Shown here piece after piece: positions 35,139-43,836 of a DNA stretch of 64,000 bases (the stretch's first letter is position 1; each line of letters opens with the position of its first letter). The notes beneath the pieces are model-generated. The model was not told the origin of the DNA. It made no database searches and was given only the letters and a program-made list of their open reading frames with translations. Origin of the DNA: SHWB01 sp050246875 (GTDB lineage Bacteria > Pseudomonadota > Alphaproteobacteria > UBA6615); NCBI GenBank assembly GCA_050246875.1, contig JBFWVF010000009.1:62001-126000 (forward strand), given 5' to 3'. A program made the position numbers and the translations under genes.

Positions 35139-36322
35139 CCGAAAAGCCCGCAGATCCATCCGGCGCCGATGCCCAGGGCGGGCGAATGGGCGACGATCTG
35201 AACTTCATCTCGCCGATCGAGGAGATCATCGAAGAGGCCCGCAACGGCCGGATGTTCATCCTCATCGACGACGAGGACCGCGAGAACGAGGGCGACCTTG
35301 TCGTCCCGGCGCAGATGGCGACGCCGGACGCCATCAATTTCATGGCCAAGAACGGCCGTGGCCTCATCTGCCTGACGCTCACACGCCAGCGCATCGAGCA
35401 GCTCGGCCTGCCGCTGATGCCGCGCACCCACGCCTCGCGTCTCGAAACGGCCTTCACCGTGTCGATCGAGGCGCGGGAGGGCGTCAGCACCGGCATTTCC
35501 GCGCCGGACCGGGCGCGGACCATCGCCGTTGCCATCGACGCGGCCAGCGGCCCGGGCGACATCCGCACGCCGGGCCATGTCTTTCCGCTCGCCGCCCGCG
35601 ACGGCGGCGTGCTGGTGCGCGCCGGCCATACCGAAGCCGGGGTGGACATCTCGCGCCTCGCCGGGCTCAACCCCTCGGCCGTGATCTGCGAGATCATGAA
35701 CGAGGACGGCACCATGTCGCGGCTGCCGGACCTCGTGAAGTTCGCCCAGTTCCACGGCCTCAAGATCGGCGCCATCGCCGACCTGATCGCCTTCCGCCGC
35801 CGCCACGACCGCATCGTCGACCTGCTGATCGAGCACGAGATCACCAGCCGCCACGGCGGGCATTTCAAGTTTCTCGTCTACTTCAACAAGGTCGAGTACG
35901 CCGAGCACATCGCGCTGGTGAAGGGCGACGTCACCACCGACGAGCCGGTGCCCGTACGCATGCACTCCTTCTCGGTCGGCTCCGACGCCCTCGGTGTGCT
36001 GGGCACCAAGGATTCCGGGATCCTGCAGCGGTCCATGGAAATGATCGGCGAGGCCGGGCGCGGCGTCGTCGTCATCATCAGGGAACCGCGGCCGACCAGC
36101 ATTTCCGACCGCATCCAGCAACTGCGCAACGCACCCGACCGGCCGGTCAACGAACTGCGCGACTATGGGGTCGGCGCGCAGATCCTCGTCGATCTCGGGG
36201 TGCGCGAGATGATCCTGCTGACCAACAGCCCGCGCCCGATCGTCGGTCTCGAGGGTTTCGGCCTGCGCGTCGTCGGGACCATGCCGGTCCCTCTCGATCC
36301 GCCGACGGGAGGCGGGCAATGA
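35135..36322 (+). CDS. ribBX: 3,4-Dihydroxy-2-butanone 4-phosphate synthase with degenerate GTP cyclohydrolase II domain (RibBX type)
   Basis: A 395-residue protein with the RibBA layout. The N-terminal RibB domain (about 20-220) is intact: FILIDDEDRENEGDLV, STGISAPDRARTI, RTPGHVFPL and VRAGHTEAGVDISRLAGL. The C-terminal half aligns with GTP cyclohydrolase II (VPVRMHSFSVGSDALG, VREMILLTNSP), but none of the three zinc cysteines is present and the catalytic QEGRGIGL-type segment is replaced. It should make dihydroxybutanone phosphate from ribulose 5-phosphate only. A working RibA must be encoded elsewhere. Both ends overlap neighbours by ATGA, so expression is tightly coupled to ribE and ribH. 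Confidence 0.9.
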   Translation: MTEKPADPSGADAQGGRMGDDLNFISPIEEIIEEARNGRMFILIDDEDRENEGDLVVPAQMATPDAINFMAKNGRGLICLTLTRQRIEQLGLPLMPRTHASRLETAFTVSIEAREGVSTGISAPDRARTIAVAIDAASGPGDIRTPGHVFPLAARDGGVLVRAGHTEAGVDISRLAGLNPSAVICEIMNEDGTMSRLPDLVKFAQFHGLKIGAIADLIAFRRRHDRIVDLLIEHEITSRHGGHFKFLVYFNKVEYAEHIALVKGDVTTDEPVPVRMHSFSVGSDALGVLGTKDSGILQRSMEMIGEAGRGVVVIIREPRPTSISDRIQQLRNAPDRPVNELRDYGVGAQILVDLGVREMILLTNSPRPIVGLEGFGLRVVGTMPVPLDPPTGGGQ

Positions 36323-36783
36323 GCCGTGCCCCGCATCTGCTGGCGATCGAGGCCCGCTTCTACCCGCACATCTCCGACTGGCTGTGGACGGGGGCCGAGC
36401 GCGCCATGAAGGCGGCCGGCGCGACCTGGGAGCGTCTGGTCGTGCCCGGCGCCTTCGAGATACCCGGCGTCATCGCCATGGCGGCAGCCGGCGGCGGCGG
36501 CCCGGGCGCGCGGCCGTTCGACGGCTATGTCGCGCTGGGCTGCGTGGTGCGCGGCGAGACCAGCCACTACGACTATGTCTGCGGCGAGTCCGCGCGCGGC
36601 CTGATGGACCTCGCGGTGCGCGAGAAGCTGGCCATCGGCTACGGCATCCTCACGGTCGAGAACGGCGCGCAGGCCGAGGAGCGGGCGCGGCCCGATCGCC
36701 GCGACAAGGGCGGCGACGCCGTCGCCGCCTGCCTGGCGATGGTGGCCCTGCGGCGTCGCTTCGCCCCGGGCGGGGCGTCCTGA
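36319..36783 (+). CDS. ribH: 6,7-Dimethyl-8-ribityllumazine synthase
   Basis: A 154-residue lumazine synthase condensing the RibD product with dihydroxybutanone phosphate. Substrate motifs VVPGAFEIPGVI and GCVVRGETSHYDYVC are present, with catalytic H83 in the latter; the C-terminal ENGAQAEERARPDRRDKGGDAVAACLAMV matches the family. Lumazine synthases assemble into 5-mers or 60-mers. The start codon overlaps the ribBX stop (ATGA), and nusB starts 2 bp after its stop. Confidence 0.95.
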   Translation: MSRAPHLLAIEARFYPHISDWLWTGAERAMKAAGATWERLVVPGAFEIPGVIAMAAAGGGGPGARPFDGYVALGCVVRGETSHYDYVCGESARGLMDLAVREKLAIGYGILTVENGAQAEERARPDRRDKGGDAVAACLAMVALRRRFAPGGAS

Positions 36784-36785
36784 CC

Positions 36786-37328
36786 ATGGCGGATGGCAAG
36801 CCGGCCCGCCGGCGCGGCGACAGGATCGCGGCGCTGAGCGCCGCGCGGCTGCATGCCGTGCAGGCGCTGTACCAGATGGCCGTGGCGGGCGGCGAACCGC
36901 TCGCCGTGGTCGGCGAATTCATCGCCCACCGCATCGGCGAGGGCGGGCGGGCGACGGACGAGGGCGACGGGCCGCTCGCGCCGGCCGACGCGGCGCATTT
37001 CCGACGCGTCGTGGAAGGCGTGACGCAGGGCCGCGAGGCCCTCGACGCGGCGATCGGCGGCGCGCTCGATCCGTCCTGGCCCATCGGCCGGCTGGAGACG
37101 GTGCTGCTCTGCGTGCTGCGCTGCGGCGCCTTCGAGCTGGCGGCGCTGACCGGCGTGCCGACGGGCGCCATCATCGACGAGTATGTCGAGGTGGCGAAGG
37201 CATTTTACGGCGGCCGCGAACCCGGCTTCGTCAACGGCGTCCTCGACAAGCTCGCGCGCACGCTGCGTCTGCCGTCCGGCGCGGTGGCGGTGGAGGAGGC
37301 GGCCGATGGCGGCGTGGCAGGGCGATGA
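36786..37328 (+). CDS. nusB: Transcription antitermination factor NusB
   Basis: A 180-residue all-helical NusB. RIAALSAARLHAVQALYQMAVAG at the N-terminus and LETVLLCVLRCGAFELAALTGVPTGAIIDEYVEVAKAFYGGREPGFVNGVLDKLAR at the C-terminus are classic. It joins NusE (S10) to boxA RNA for rRNA antitermination. It follows ribH by two bases and overlaps the thiL start by 23 bp, the usual ribH-nusB-thiL arrangement. Confidence 0.95.
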   Translation: MADGKPARRRGDRIAALSAARLHAVQALYQMAVAGGEPLAVVGEFIAHRIGEGGRATDEGDGPLAPADAAHFRRVVEGVTQGREALDAAIGGALDPSWPIGRLETVLLCVLRCGAFELAALTGVPTGAIIDEYVEVAKAFYGGREPGFVNGVLDKLARTLRLPSGAVAVEEAADGGVAGR

Positions 37329-38322
37329 ATTCGGCCTGATCGCCCGCTTTTTCCGGCCGCTCGCGGCTGGCACGCCCGGCGCGCTGGGCCTCACCGACGA
37401 TGCCGCCGTGTTCGGTGTCGGCGCCGACGAGGAGGTGGTGATCACCACCGATGCGCTCGTCGCCGGCGTCCATTTCCTCGCCGACGATCCGGCCGATCTG
37501 GTCGCCCGCAAGGCCTTGCGAACCAACCTGTCCGACCTCGCGGCCATGGGCGCCGTCCCGCTCGGCTACACCCTCGCCCTCGTCCTGCCGGCGCCGGTCG
37601 ATGCCGACTGGCTCGCCGGCCTTGCCGCGGGCCTCGCCGCCGACCAGGCCGAATTCGGCATCGGACTGCTGGGGGGCGACACGACCTCGACGCCCGGCCC
37701 GCTGACGCTGTCGATCACCGCCCTCGGCCGCGTGCAACGCGGTCGCTACCTGTCGCGCGGCGGCGCCCGGCCGGGTGACGACGTCTGGGTCAGCGGACCC
37801 ATCGGCGACGCCTGGCTCGGGCTGCAGATCCTGCAGGGGCGCATGGACGCCGTGGACGAGGCGGCGCGGACGGAACTGGTCGGGCGCTACCGGCTGCCGG
37901 TGCCGCGCCTCGCGCTCGGCCGGCGTCTCGTCGGCGTGGCGACGGCGGCCCTCGACGTCTCCGATGGCCTCGTCGCCGATCTCGGCCATCTCTGCGACGT
38001 CTCGCGGCTCGATGCGACGATCGCGCTCGACCGCGTGCCGCAATCCGCGGCGGCGCGCCGGCAGGTAAGGAACGATCAACGCCTGGCCCTTAGCCTGCTC
38101 GCCGGCGGCGACGACTACGAGCTTGTATTCACCGCGCCGCCGGAGGCTGCCCAGGCGGTCACCGCCATCGCCGGCGAACTCGGTCTCGCCGCGAGCCGCA
38201 TCGGGCAGACTGCCGGCGTCGCCGACGGCCAGCCGCGCGTGCGCGTGATCGACGCCGCCGGACGGCCGCTCGAGGCGGGCGATGGCGGCTGGCAGCATTT
38301 CGGGAACGGTCGGCGGGAGTGA
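37306..38322 (+). CDS. thiL: Thiamine-monophosphate kinase
   Basis: A 338-residue ATP-dependent kinase forming thiamine diphosphate. Motifs: GLTDDAAVF (metal/ATP), LVAGVHFLADDPADLVARKALRTNLSDLAAMGA, GGDTTSTPGPLTLSITALG and ALDVSDGLVADLGHLC, with GGDDYELVFTAP near 270. The ATG at 37306 lies within the nusB 3' end, preceded by GGAGGAGG. Its own 3' end overlaps the next small membrane-protein gene by 41 bp. Confidence 0.95.
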   Translation: MAAWQGDEFGLIARFFRPLAAGTPGALGLTDDAAVFGVGADEEVVITTDALVAGVHFLADDPADLVARKALRTNLSDLAAMGAVPLGYTLALVLPAPVDADWLAGLAAGLAADQAEFGIGLLGGDTTSTPGPLTLSITALGRVQRGRYLSRGGARPGDDVWVSGPIGDAWLGLQILQGRMDAVDEAARTELVGRYRLPVPRLALGRRLVGVATAALDVSDGLVADLGHLCDVSRLDATIALDRVPQSAAARRQVRNDQRLALSLLAGGDDYELVFTAPPEAAQAVTAIAGELGLAASRIGQTAGVADGQPRVRVIDAAGRPLEAGDGGWQHFGNGRRE

Positions 38323-38809
38323 CGGCGGTATCCGCGGCGGGCGCGGGCGCAAGCGTCTCGTCCTGTTCGGCGGCGCGGGGCTGCTCCTGCTCGCCGGCCT
38401 CGGCGCCGCCGGAGCGGCCTTCGGCCTCAAGGAGGAGGTCGTCGGTCCCGCGCCACCGCCGCCGCTGACGGTCGAGGCCCTGCCGGTGGCCGAGCCGGTC
38501 TTCGTCCGCATGGACCCGCTGCACGTCGCCTTCTACGTCGGGAACGGGGACCGCAGGCGCCTGGCGATTTCCGCGCGGCTGGAGGTCGACGGGGCCAGGC
38601 ACGACGACAGCTTCGTCTATGCCTTCATGCCGCGCCTGCGCGAGGCCTTCATGCGGGCGCTGACGGATCGGCCGATCCCGGGGGCCGACGACGGCAAGCC
38701 GGACCTAGTGCACATCAAGAACCGCATGCGGGCGGCGGCCATCGATGTCGTCGGTGCCGGCGTCGTCGCCGACGTGCTGGTGCAGGAACTCCACTACTTC
38801 AACGATTGA
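38282..38809 (+). CDS. FliL-like membrane-anchored protein 1
   Basis: A 175-residue single-pass membrane protein. A Gly-rich start and Arg/Lys cluster precede one transmembrane helix (about 25-47), then a Pro-rich linker and a domain reading FVRMDPLHVAFYVGNGDRRRLAISARLEV through IKNRMRAAAIDVVGAGVVADVLVQELHYF. Pattern and length resemble FliL, the stator-associated flagellar protein that supports MotAB, although similarity is modest. The gene overlaps thiL by 41 bp and is not in a flagellar operon. It could equally be an uncharacterised envelope protein. Confidence 0.6.
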   Translation: MAAGSISGTVGGSDGGIRGGRGRKRLVLFGGAGLLLLAGLGAAGAAFGLKEEVVGPAPPPPLTVEALPVAEPVFVRMDPLHVAFYVGNGDRRRLAISARLEVDGARHDDSFVYAFMPRLREAFMRALTDRPIPGADDGKPDLVHIKNRMRAAAIDVVGAGVVADVLVQELHYFND

Positions 38810-38816
38810 TGGCGCG

Positions 38817-39275
38817 GTGAAGAAGCTCGTCCTCATTCTGGCCGGAGTGCTGGTGGCCGCCGGGGTCGGCGGCTGGCTGATGCTCGGCGGCGAGGGGGAG
38901 CCGGCCGACGTGCCGCCGCCGCGCCCGCCGCGCCCCGATTTCGTGCCGTTGCGGCCGCTGACGGCCAACGTCTTCGACCACCGCAACCAGCTCGTCGGCC
39001 GCTTCACCGCCGAACTGACCCTGGAAGTCGACGGCGAGACGGGCCGCGAGGCTGTCCGCCTGGCGATGACGCGGCTGATGGACGACTACCTCGCCGAACT
39101 GCACACCATGCTCGACCACGAGCAGGCGAACGGCCCGCGCGTCGACATCGACCTGATCAAGGCCCGCCTGATGCGCGCGAGCGAGCGCGAACTGGGCCCC
39201 GGTCTGGTCAAGGACGTGCTGATCCAGACGCTGCTGCGGCGCGGCCGGGAGCCGCCCGGCGGCGGGCCGGGCTAG
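38817..39275 (+). CDS. FliL-like membrane-anchored protein 2
   Basis: A 152-residue protein with an N-terminal transmembrane segment (KKLVLILAGVLVAAGVGGWLML), a Pro-rich linker and a domain FVPLRPLTANVFDHRNQLVGRFTAELTLEV...LIKARLMRASERELGPGLVKDVLIQTLLRRG. The layout parallels the preceding gene, so the two may be diverged copies forming a heteromer. The start is GTG at 38817, eight bases after the previous stop; the only nearby ATG is out of frame and closes at once. Function is unknown; FliL-like is my best guess. Confidence 0.55.
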   Translation: MKKLVLILAGVLVAAGVGGWLMLGGEGEPADVPPPRPPRPDFVPLRPLTANVFDHRNQLVGRFTAELTLEVDGETGREAVRLAMTRLMDDYLAELHTMLDHEQANGPRVDIDLIKARLMRASERELGPGLVKDVLIQTLLRRGREPPGGGPG

Positions 39276-39373
39276 CCGGGTCGGCACAGGACGACTTTAT
39301 CCCTGGCGGCTTACCAGCCATGCCTTCCGCGACGCTTGCCAATTCACACTACGGCGTCGTATTTGCCTGTTTC

Positions 39374-40567
39374 ATGAGCGAAAAGAAAAGCGTCAGGAAC
39401 GTCGCCCTGCTGGCCTGCGCCCAGGCGATGGCCAACACCCAGATGGTGCTGATCTTCACCGTCTCCGGCCTCATCGGCGCGACCATCGCGCCCGATGCGC
39501 GCATGGCGACGGTGCCGATCACCCTGCAGTTCCTGGCCATGATGGCCTCGACCGTGCCGGCGGCCTACACCATGCGCTCGATCGGCCGCGCGCCCGGCTT
39601 CATCGCCTTCATCGGCATCGGTGCCGTCGGCGCCGGCGTCGCGCTGTGGGGCGTCTGGGAGCACGATTTCTGGCTGTTCTGCCTGGGCTCGATCCTGTTC
39701 GGCTTCTCGCAGGGCTCGAACCAGCAGCTCCGCTTCGCCGCCGTCGACGTGGCGAGCCCCGAGTTCAAGAGCCGCGCCGTCAGCCTCGTGCTGGCCGGCG
39801 GCGTCTTCGCCGGCCTCGCCGGGCCGACCATCTCGACGCTGTCGGTCGACCTGCTCGGCACGGTCACCTTCGGCGGCGCCTTCATCGCCATCCTCGTGAC
39901 GCAGGTCGTCATGGTGGCGCTGCTGATGTTCACCGACATCCCGCGCCCGACGGCCGCCGAGAGGGCCGAGACCGGCCGCCCGTTCGGCGAGATCGCCCGC
40001 CAGCCGCTGTTCATCGTGGCGCTGCTGTCGGCCATGCTCGGCTACGGCGTGATGAACTTCGTGATGCTGTCGACGCCGCTGATCGTCGTCCACAGCGGTC
40101 ACACCATCGCCGATTCCAACGACGTCATCATGTGGCACGTCCTCGGCATGTTCCTGCCGAGCTTCATCACCGGCTGGCTGATCAAGAAGTACGGCGACCT
40201 CAACATCATCGCCGTCGGGGCGCTGCTGTCGCTGGTCTGCCTCGTCGTCAACCTGTCGGGCGAGACGCTGTGGCACTTCCGCATCGCCATGGCGCTGGTC
40301 GGCGTCGGCTGGAACTTCATGTTCACCGGCGGCACCACGCTGCTCACCGAGACCTACACGCCGGCGGAGAAGGCCAAGGTGCAGGGCATCAACGACCTGC
40401 TGGTCTTCGGCACGGTGGCGATCTGCTCGCTCGCGGCGGGCACCACCTACCAGTGGATCGGCTGGACCGCGGTCAACATCGCCGTCTTCCCGGCCCTCGC
40501 CATCGTGCTCGGCGCCAACATGTGGATGCGCGTGCAGCGCCGCGCGGCGGTGGCGCCGGCGGAGTAG
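39374..40567 (+). CDS. MFS transporter
   Basis: A 397-residue protein with about 12 hydrophobic helices in two halves, no signal peptide. The segment GRAPGFIAFIGIGAVGAG and the intervening loop SIGR match the loop between helices 2 and 3 of major facilitator carriers; the second half begins around GRPFGEIARQPLFIVALLSAMLGYG. I chose ATG 39374 (MSEKKSVRNVALL) since it gives a short cytoplasmic N-terminus; ATG 39320 would add 18 unlikely residues. It lies upstream of the DapA-like and hydantoinase-like genes on the same strand and may import their substrate (inference). Confidence 0.85.
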   Translation: MSEKKSVRNVALLACAQAMANTQMVLIFTVSGLIGATIAPDARMATVPITLQFLAMMASTVPAAYTMRSIGRAPGFIAFIGIGAVGAGVALWGVWEHDFWLFCLGSILFGFSQGSNQQLRFAAVDVASPEFKSRAVSLVLAGGVFAGLAGPTISTLSVDLLGTVTFGGAFIAILVTQVVMVALLMFTDIPRPTAAERAETGRPFGEIARQPLFIVALLSAMLGYGVMNFVMLSTPLIVVHSGHTIADSNDVIMWHVLGMFLPSFITGWLIKKYGDLNIIAVGALLSLVCLVVNLSGETLWHFRIAMALVGVGWNFMFTGGTTLLTETYTPAEKAKVQGINDLLVFGTVAICSLAAGTTYQWIGWTAVNIAVFPALAIVLGANMWMRVQRRAAVAPAE

Positions 40568-40703
40568 GGGCTGCCCCGCGCTGCCCACCGCTTCTGCCGT
40601 GTAGGGATCATGTGCTAACCATTTGTCCTCTCCGCCGCTGAGGCGGGGCGCCGCATGCGGCGATGCAGCCGGCCGCGACCGGCAACGACAAATGGGGAAA
40701 GCC

Positions 40704-41675
40704 ATGGCCCTCGCCCGGGAGAACGCCGAAGCCACGCGTCCCGCCGCCCGCCTGCGCACGGTGCCGGCCGGCATCCTGCAGTCGCCGGTCACGCCGATGA
40801 CCGCTGATGGCGCGGTCGACTACGGCACCTTCGAGAAGCTGCTCGATTTCCACGTCGGCCAGGGCAAGCCCGGCACGGTGGGAATCACCATGAACCTGCA
40901 CATTGCCGAATCCCTCAACCTGACGACCGAGGAGCGCAAGGGGCTGGCCGAGACGGCCGTGCGCGCCGTCGGCGGGCGGGTGCCGGTGATCGTCAACGTT
41001 TCGACGCCGGGAACGGATGCGGCGATCGACCTCGCCCGCCATGCCGAGCGCATCGGCGCCGACGGCGTCATCGTCATCGCGCCCTACTACTGGAAGCCGG
41101 CGCCGGCCGCCCTCTACGAGCATTTCGCGGCGGTGATGGGTGCGGTCGACATCGCGGTGATGGCCTACAACTCGCCGGCCCTGCAGGACGGCGTCAGCAT
41201 CAGCCCGGACATGCTGACGCGGCTGATCGAGCGCTTCGACAACTTCATCGGCCTCAAGGAAGCCAGCCACAATTTCGAGATGTTCATCGAGCTGCGCGCC
41301 GCCGCCCGCAGGGCGCGGCCGGACTTCGCGCTGATGCTCGGCGTCGAGTACCTGCTGCCGTCGATGACCATGGGCGGCAAGGGCTCGCTGGCGGCGATGG
41401 GCGGCATCGCGCCGCGGCTGACGGCGCGGCTTTACGAGGCGGTGAAGGCGGGCAAGCTCGAAGACGCGCAGGTGATGCAGGAGACCTGCTCGGCCCTCTA
41501 CCAGATCTGCAAGGTCGCCTATCCGGCGCCGATCAAGGCGGCGATGGAGCTGCTGGGAAGGCCGGTCGGCCCGACGCGGCTGCCCATCCCGACGCTCGAC
41601 AAGGCAGGGCGCGAGAAGCTGCGCGGCCAGCTCCAGGCGCTCGGCCTCCTCGATACCGAGCCGCACGGCTGGTAG
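40704..41675 (+). CDS. DapA/NAL-family lyase or aldolase
   Basis: A 323-residue TIM-barrel enzyme of the dihydrodipicolinate synthase / N-acetylneuraminate lyase family. The Schiff-base lysine is K185 in FIGLKEASHN, and the partner tyrosine is Y155 in AVMAYNSPA. The opening GILQSPVTPMTADGAVDYGTFEKLLDFHV is also typical. True lysine-pathway DapA is usually about 290 residues and has a different active-site loop, so this is more likely a catabolic aldolase, dehydratase or hydrolase of 2-oxo acids. ATG 40704 has GGGGAAA five bases upstream. It lies 58 bp before the hydantoinase-like operon. Confidence 0.85.
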   Translation: MALARENAEATRPAARLRTVPAGILQSPVTPMTADGAVDYGTFEKLLDFHVGQGKPGTVGITMNLHIAESLNLTTEERKGLAETAVRAVGGRVPVIVNVSTPGTDAAIDLARHAERIGADGVIVIAPYYWKPAPAALYEHFAAVMGAVDIAVMAYNSPALQDGVSISPDMLTRLIERFDNFIGLKEASHNFEMFIELRAAARRARPDFALMLGVEYLLPSMTMGGKGSLAAMGGIAPRLTARLYEAVKAGKLEDAQVMQETCSALYQICKVAYPAPIKAAMELLGRPVGPTRLPIPTLDKAGREKLRGQLQALGLLDTEPHGW

Positions 41676-41733
41676 GCGCCGCGCCGGCGGTCGAGGCCGG
41701 CGATTTCCCGTTCGCGAGCTGGGCAGCACGACC

Positions 41734-43836
41734 ATGAGTTACCTGATCGGTGTCGATACCGGCGGTACGTTCACCGACGCGGTGGCGATCGACGACGCGG
41801 GCCATGTCGTCACCGGCAAGGCGGCGACCACGGCGCAGCGGCTGGGCGAGGGCATCCTCGACAGCGTCGGCGACGCCGCCCGCCAGGTCGGCCGCACGCT
41901 CGAGGACTTCCTCGCCGACACGCGCATCTTCCGTTTCTCGGGCACGACGGCGATCAATGCGCTGCTGACCGGCAGCGGCGCCCCCACGGGCCTCGTCACG
42001 ACGGCCGGCTTCGAGGACATCCTCGACATCGGCCGCGGCATGTCGGCCTGGACCGGGCTCGGCGCCACCGAGGTGCGCCGCGCCTACCGCCAGCGCAAGG
42101 CGCCACTGGTCGTGCCGCGCCGCCTGACGCGCGGCGTGCACGAGCGCATCGACCGCGACGGCCGGATCGTCGTGCCGCTCGACATCGCCGAGGTGCTGGC
42201 GCGGACCGACGAACTGCTCGCCGCCGGCGCCGAGGCGCTGGCCGTCGGTTTCCTGTGGTCGGTGCGCAACCCCGAACACGAGCGGCGCGCGCGCGACGCC
42301 ATCGCCGCGGCGCATCCCGGCCTGTTCGTCTGCGCCTCGCACGAGATCGCCGCCCATCTCGGCGAGTACGAGCGCTTCAACACCGCCGTCATCAACGCCT
42401 ATGTCGCGCCGCGCCTGACTGCCTCGCTCGACGAGCTCGACGCGCTGCTGCGCGCGCGCGGCTTCAAGGGCGAGCTGCTGGTCGCGCAGAGCGACGGCGG
42501 CGCGCTCTACGTTGGCGAGACGGTGCCGGCCTACACCCTCAAGTCCGGCCCGGCCGGCGGCGTCATCGCCAGCCGCAGCGAGGGCGAACTGCTGGGTCAT
42601 GCCAACGTCATCACCACCGATGTCGGCGGCACCAGCTTCGACGTCGGCATCGTCGCCGGCGGGTCGTGGATCGTCGCGCGGCATCCGTTGGTCGGCCGCT
42701 ACCCGGTCGGCTTCCCGATGATCGAGGTCGAATCGATCGGCGCCGGCGGCGGTTCGATCGCCTGGATCGACGACGGCGGCGCCCTCAACGTCGGCCCACA
42801 GAGCGCCGGCGCGCGGCCCGGTCCCGCCTGCTACGGACGCGGCGGCACGCTGCCGACCGTCACCGACGCCGCCGCCGTGCTGGGCTATCTCAATCCCGAC
42901 TATTTCCTCGACGGGCGCAACGCCTTGCGCCTCGACCTCGCGCACGCGGCGATCTCGGGCATCGCCGACACCCTGGGCATGAGCGTCGAGGACGCGGCCG
43001 CGGGCATCTTCGCCATCGCCAACGCCCACATGTCGGCGCTGGTCTCGCGCCAGGTCATCGCCCAGGGCTACGACCCGCGCGACTTCACGCTCTACGCCTT
43101 CGGCGGCGGCGGCGCGATGCATGCGGCGTTTTACGCCACCGAGCTGGCCATCGCCGAAGTCGTGGTGCCGGCGCTGGCGGGCACCTTCTCGGCGCTGGGG
43201 GTGGCGACCGCGCCGCTGCTGCACCGCGCCAGCGCCCTGGAACTCGCCGCCATGCCGGTCGACGCCGACCGCTTCAACGCCATCTTCGCGCGCCTCGAGG
43301 CCAAGGTCGCCGAACGGCTCGACCGCAACGCCGTGCCGGCCGAGCGGCGCAACATCGTCTACAGCCTCGACATGCGCTACGGCGTGCAGGTCAACACCGT
43401 GTCGGTGCCGGTCGCGCGGCAGGCATACGACGCGGCCGGCATCGCCCGCATCGGCGAGCAGTTCGACGCGCAGTACGAGACGCTGTACGGCAAGGGCTCG
43501 GCCTTCACCGAGGGCGGGCGCTTCGTCACCGCCTTCTCGGTCGAGGGTTACGGCTACCTGCCGACCCCCGAGCGGCCGGCGGCGGCCACGCTGTCGGCCG
43601 ATGCGTCGGCGGCGCGGATCGCCACGCGCGCCGTGCGCTTCGGCGCCGCCTACGCGCCGGCGCCGATCTATCGCGCGACCCTGCTGCGCCCCGGCAACGC
43701 CATCGCCGGCCCGGCCATCGTCGAGGCGCCGCACACCACCATCGTCATTCCGCCGGACTTCCACGCGACGGTCGACCCCTGGGGCAACGTGCGGATCGCG
43801 GCGCCGGCCGGCGCGGCGGCAGGAGGGCGCGCATGA
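41734..43836 (+). CDS. Hydantoinase/oxoprolinase subunit A (HyuA family)
   Basis: A 700-residue protein of the HyuA/acetone-carboxylase beta family. The N-terminal ATPase signature is GVDTGGTFTDAV (6-17) of the actin/hexokinase fold; FSGTTAINALLTGSGAPTGLVTTAGFEDILDIGR, LKSGPAGGVIASRSEGELLGHANVITTDVGGTSFDVG and YAFGGGGAMHAA follow as in the family. With subunit B it carries out ATP-driven ring opening (5-oxoproline, hydantoins) or carboxylation (acetone, acetophenone). Substrate is not decidable. It overlaps subunit B by ATGA. Confidence 0.92.
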   Translation: MSYLIGVDTGGTFTDAVAIDDAGHVVTGKAATTAQRLGEGILDSVGDAARQVGRTLEDFLADTRIFRFSGTTAINALLTGSGAPTGLVTTAGFEDILDIGRGMSAWTGLGATEVRRAYRQRKAPLVVPRRLTRGVHERIDRDGRIVVPLDIAEVLARTDELLAAGAEALAVGFLWSVRNPEHERRARDAIAAAHPGLFVCASHEIAAHLGEYERFNTAVINAYVAPRLTASLDELDALLRARGFKGELLVAQSDGGALYVGETVPAYTLKSGPAGGVIASRSEGELLGHANVITTDVGGTSFDVGIVAGGSWIVARHPLVGRYPVGFPMIEVESIGAGGGSIAWIDDGGALNVGPQSAGARPGPACYGRGGTLPTVTDAAAVLGYLNPDYFLDGRNALRLDLAHAAISGIADTLGMSVEDAAAGIFAIANAHMSALVSRQVIAQGYDPRDFTLYAFGGGGAMHAAFYATELAIAEVVVPALAGTFSALGVATAPLLHRASALELAAMPVDADRFNAIFARLEAKVAERLDRNAVPAERRNIVYSLDMRYGVQVNTVSVPVARQAYDAAGIARIGEQFDAQYETLYGKGSAFTEGGRFVTAFSVEGYGYLPTPERPAAATLSADASAARIATRAVRFGAAYAPAPIYRATLLRPGNAIAGPAIVEAPHTTIVIPPDFHATVDPWGNVRIAAPAGAAAGGRA

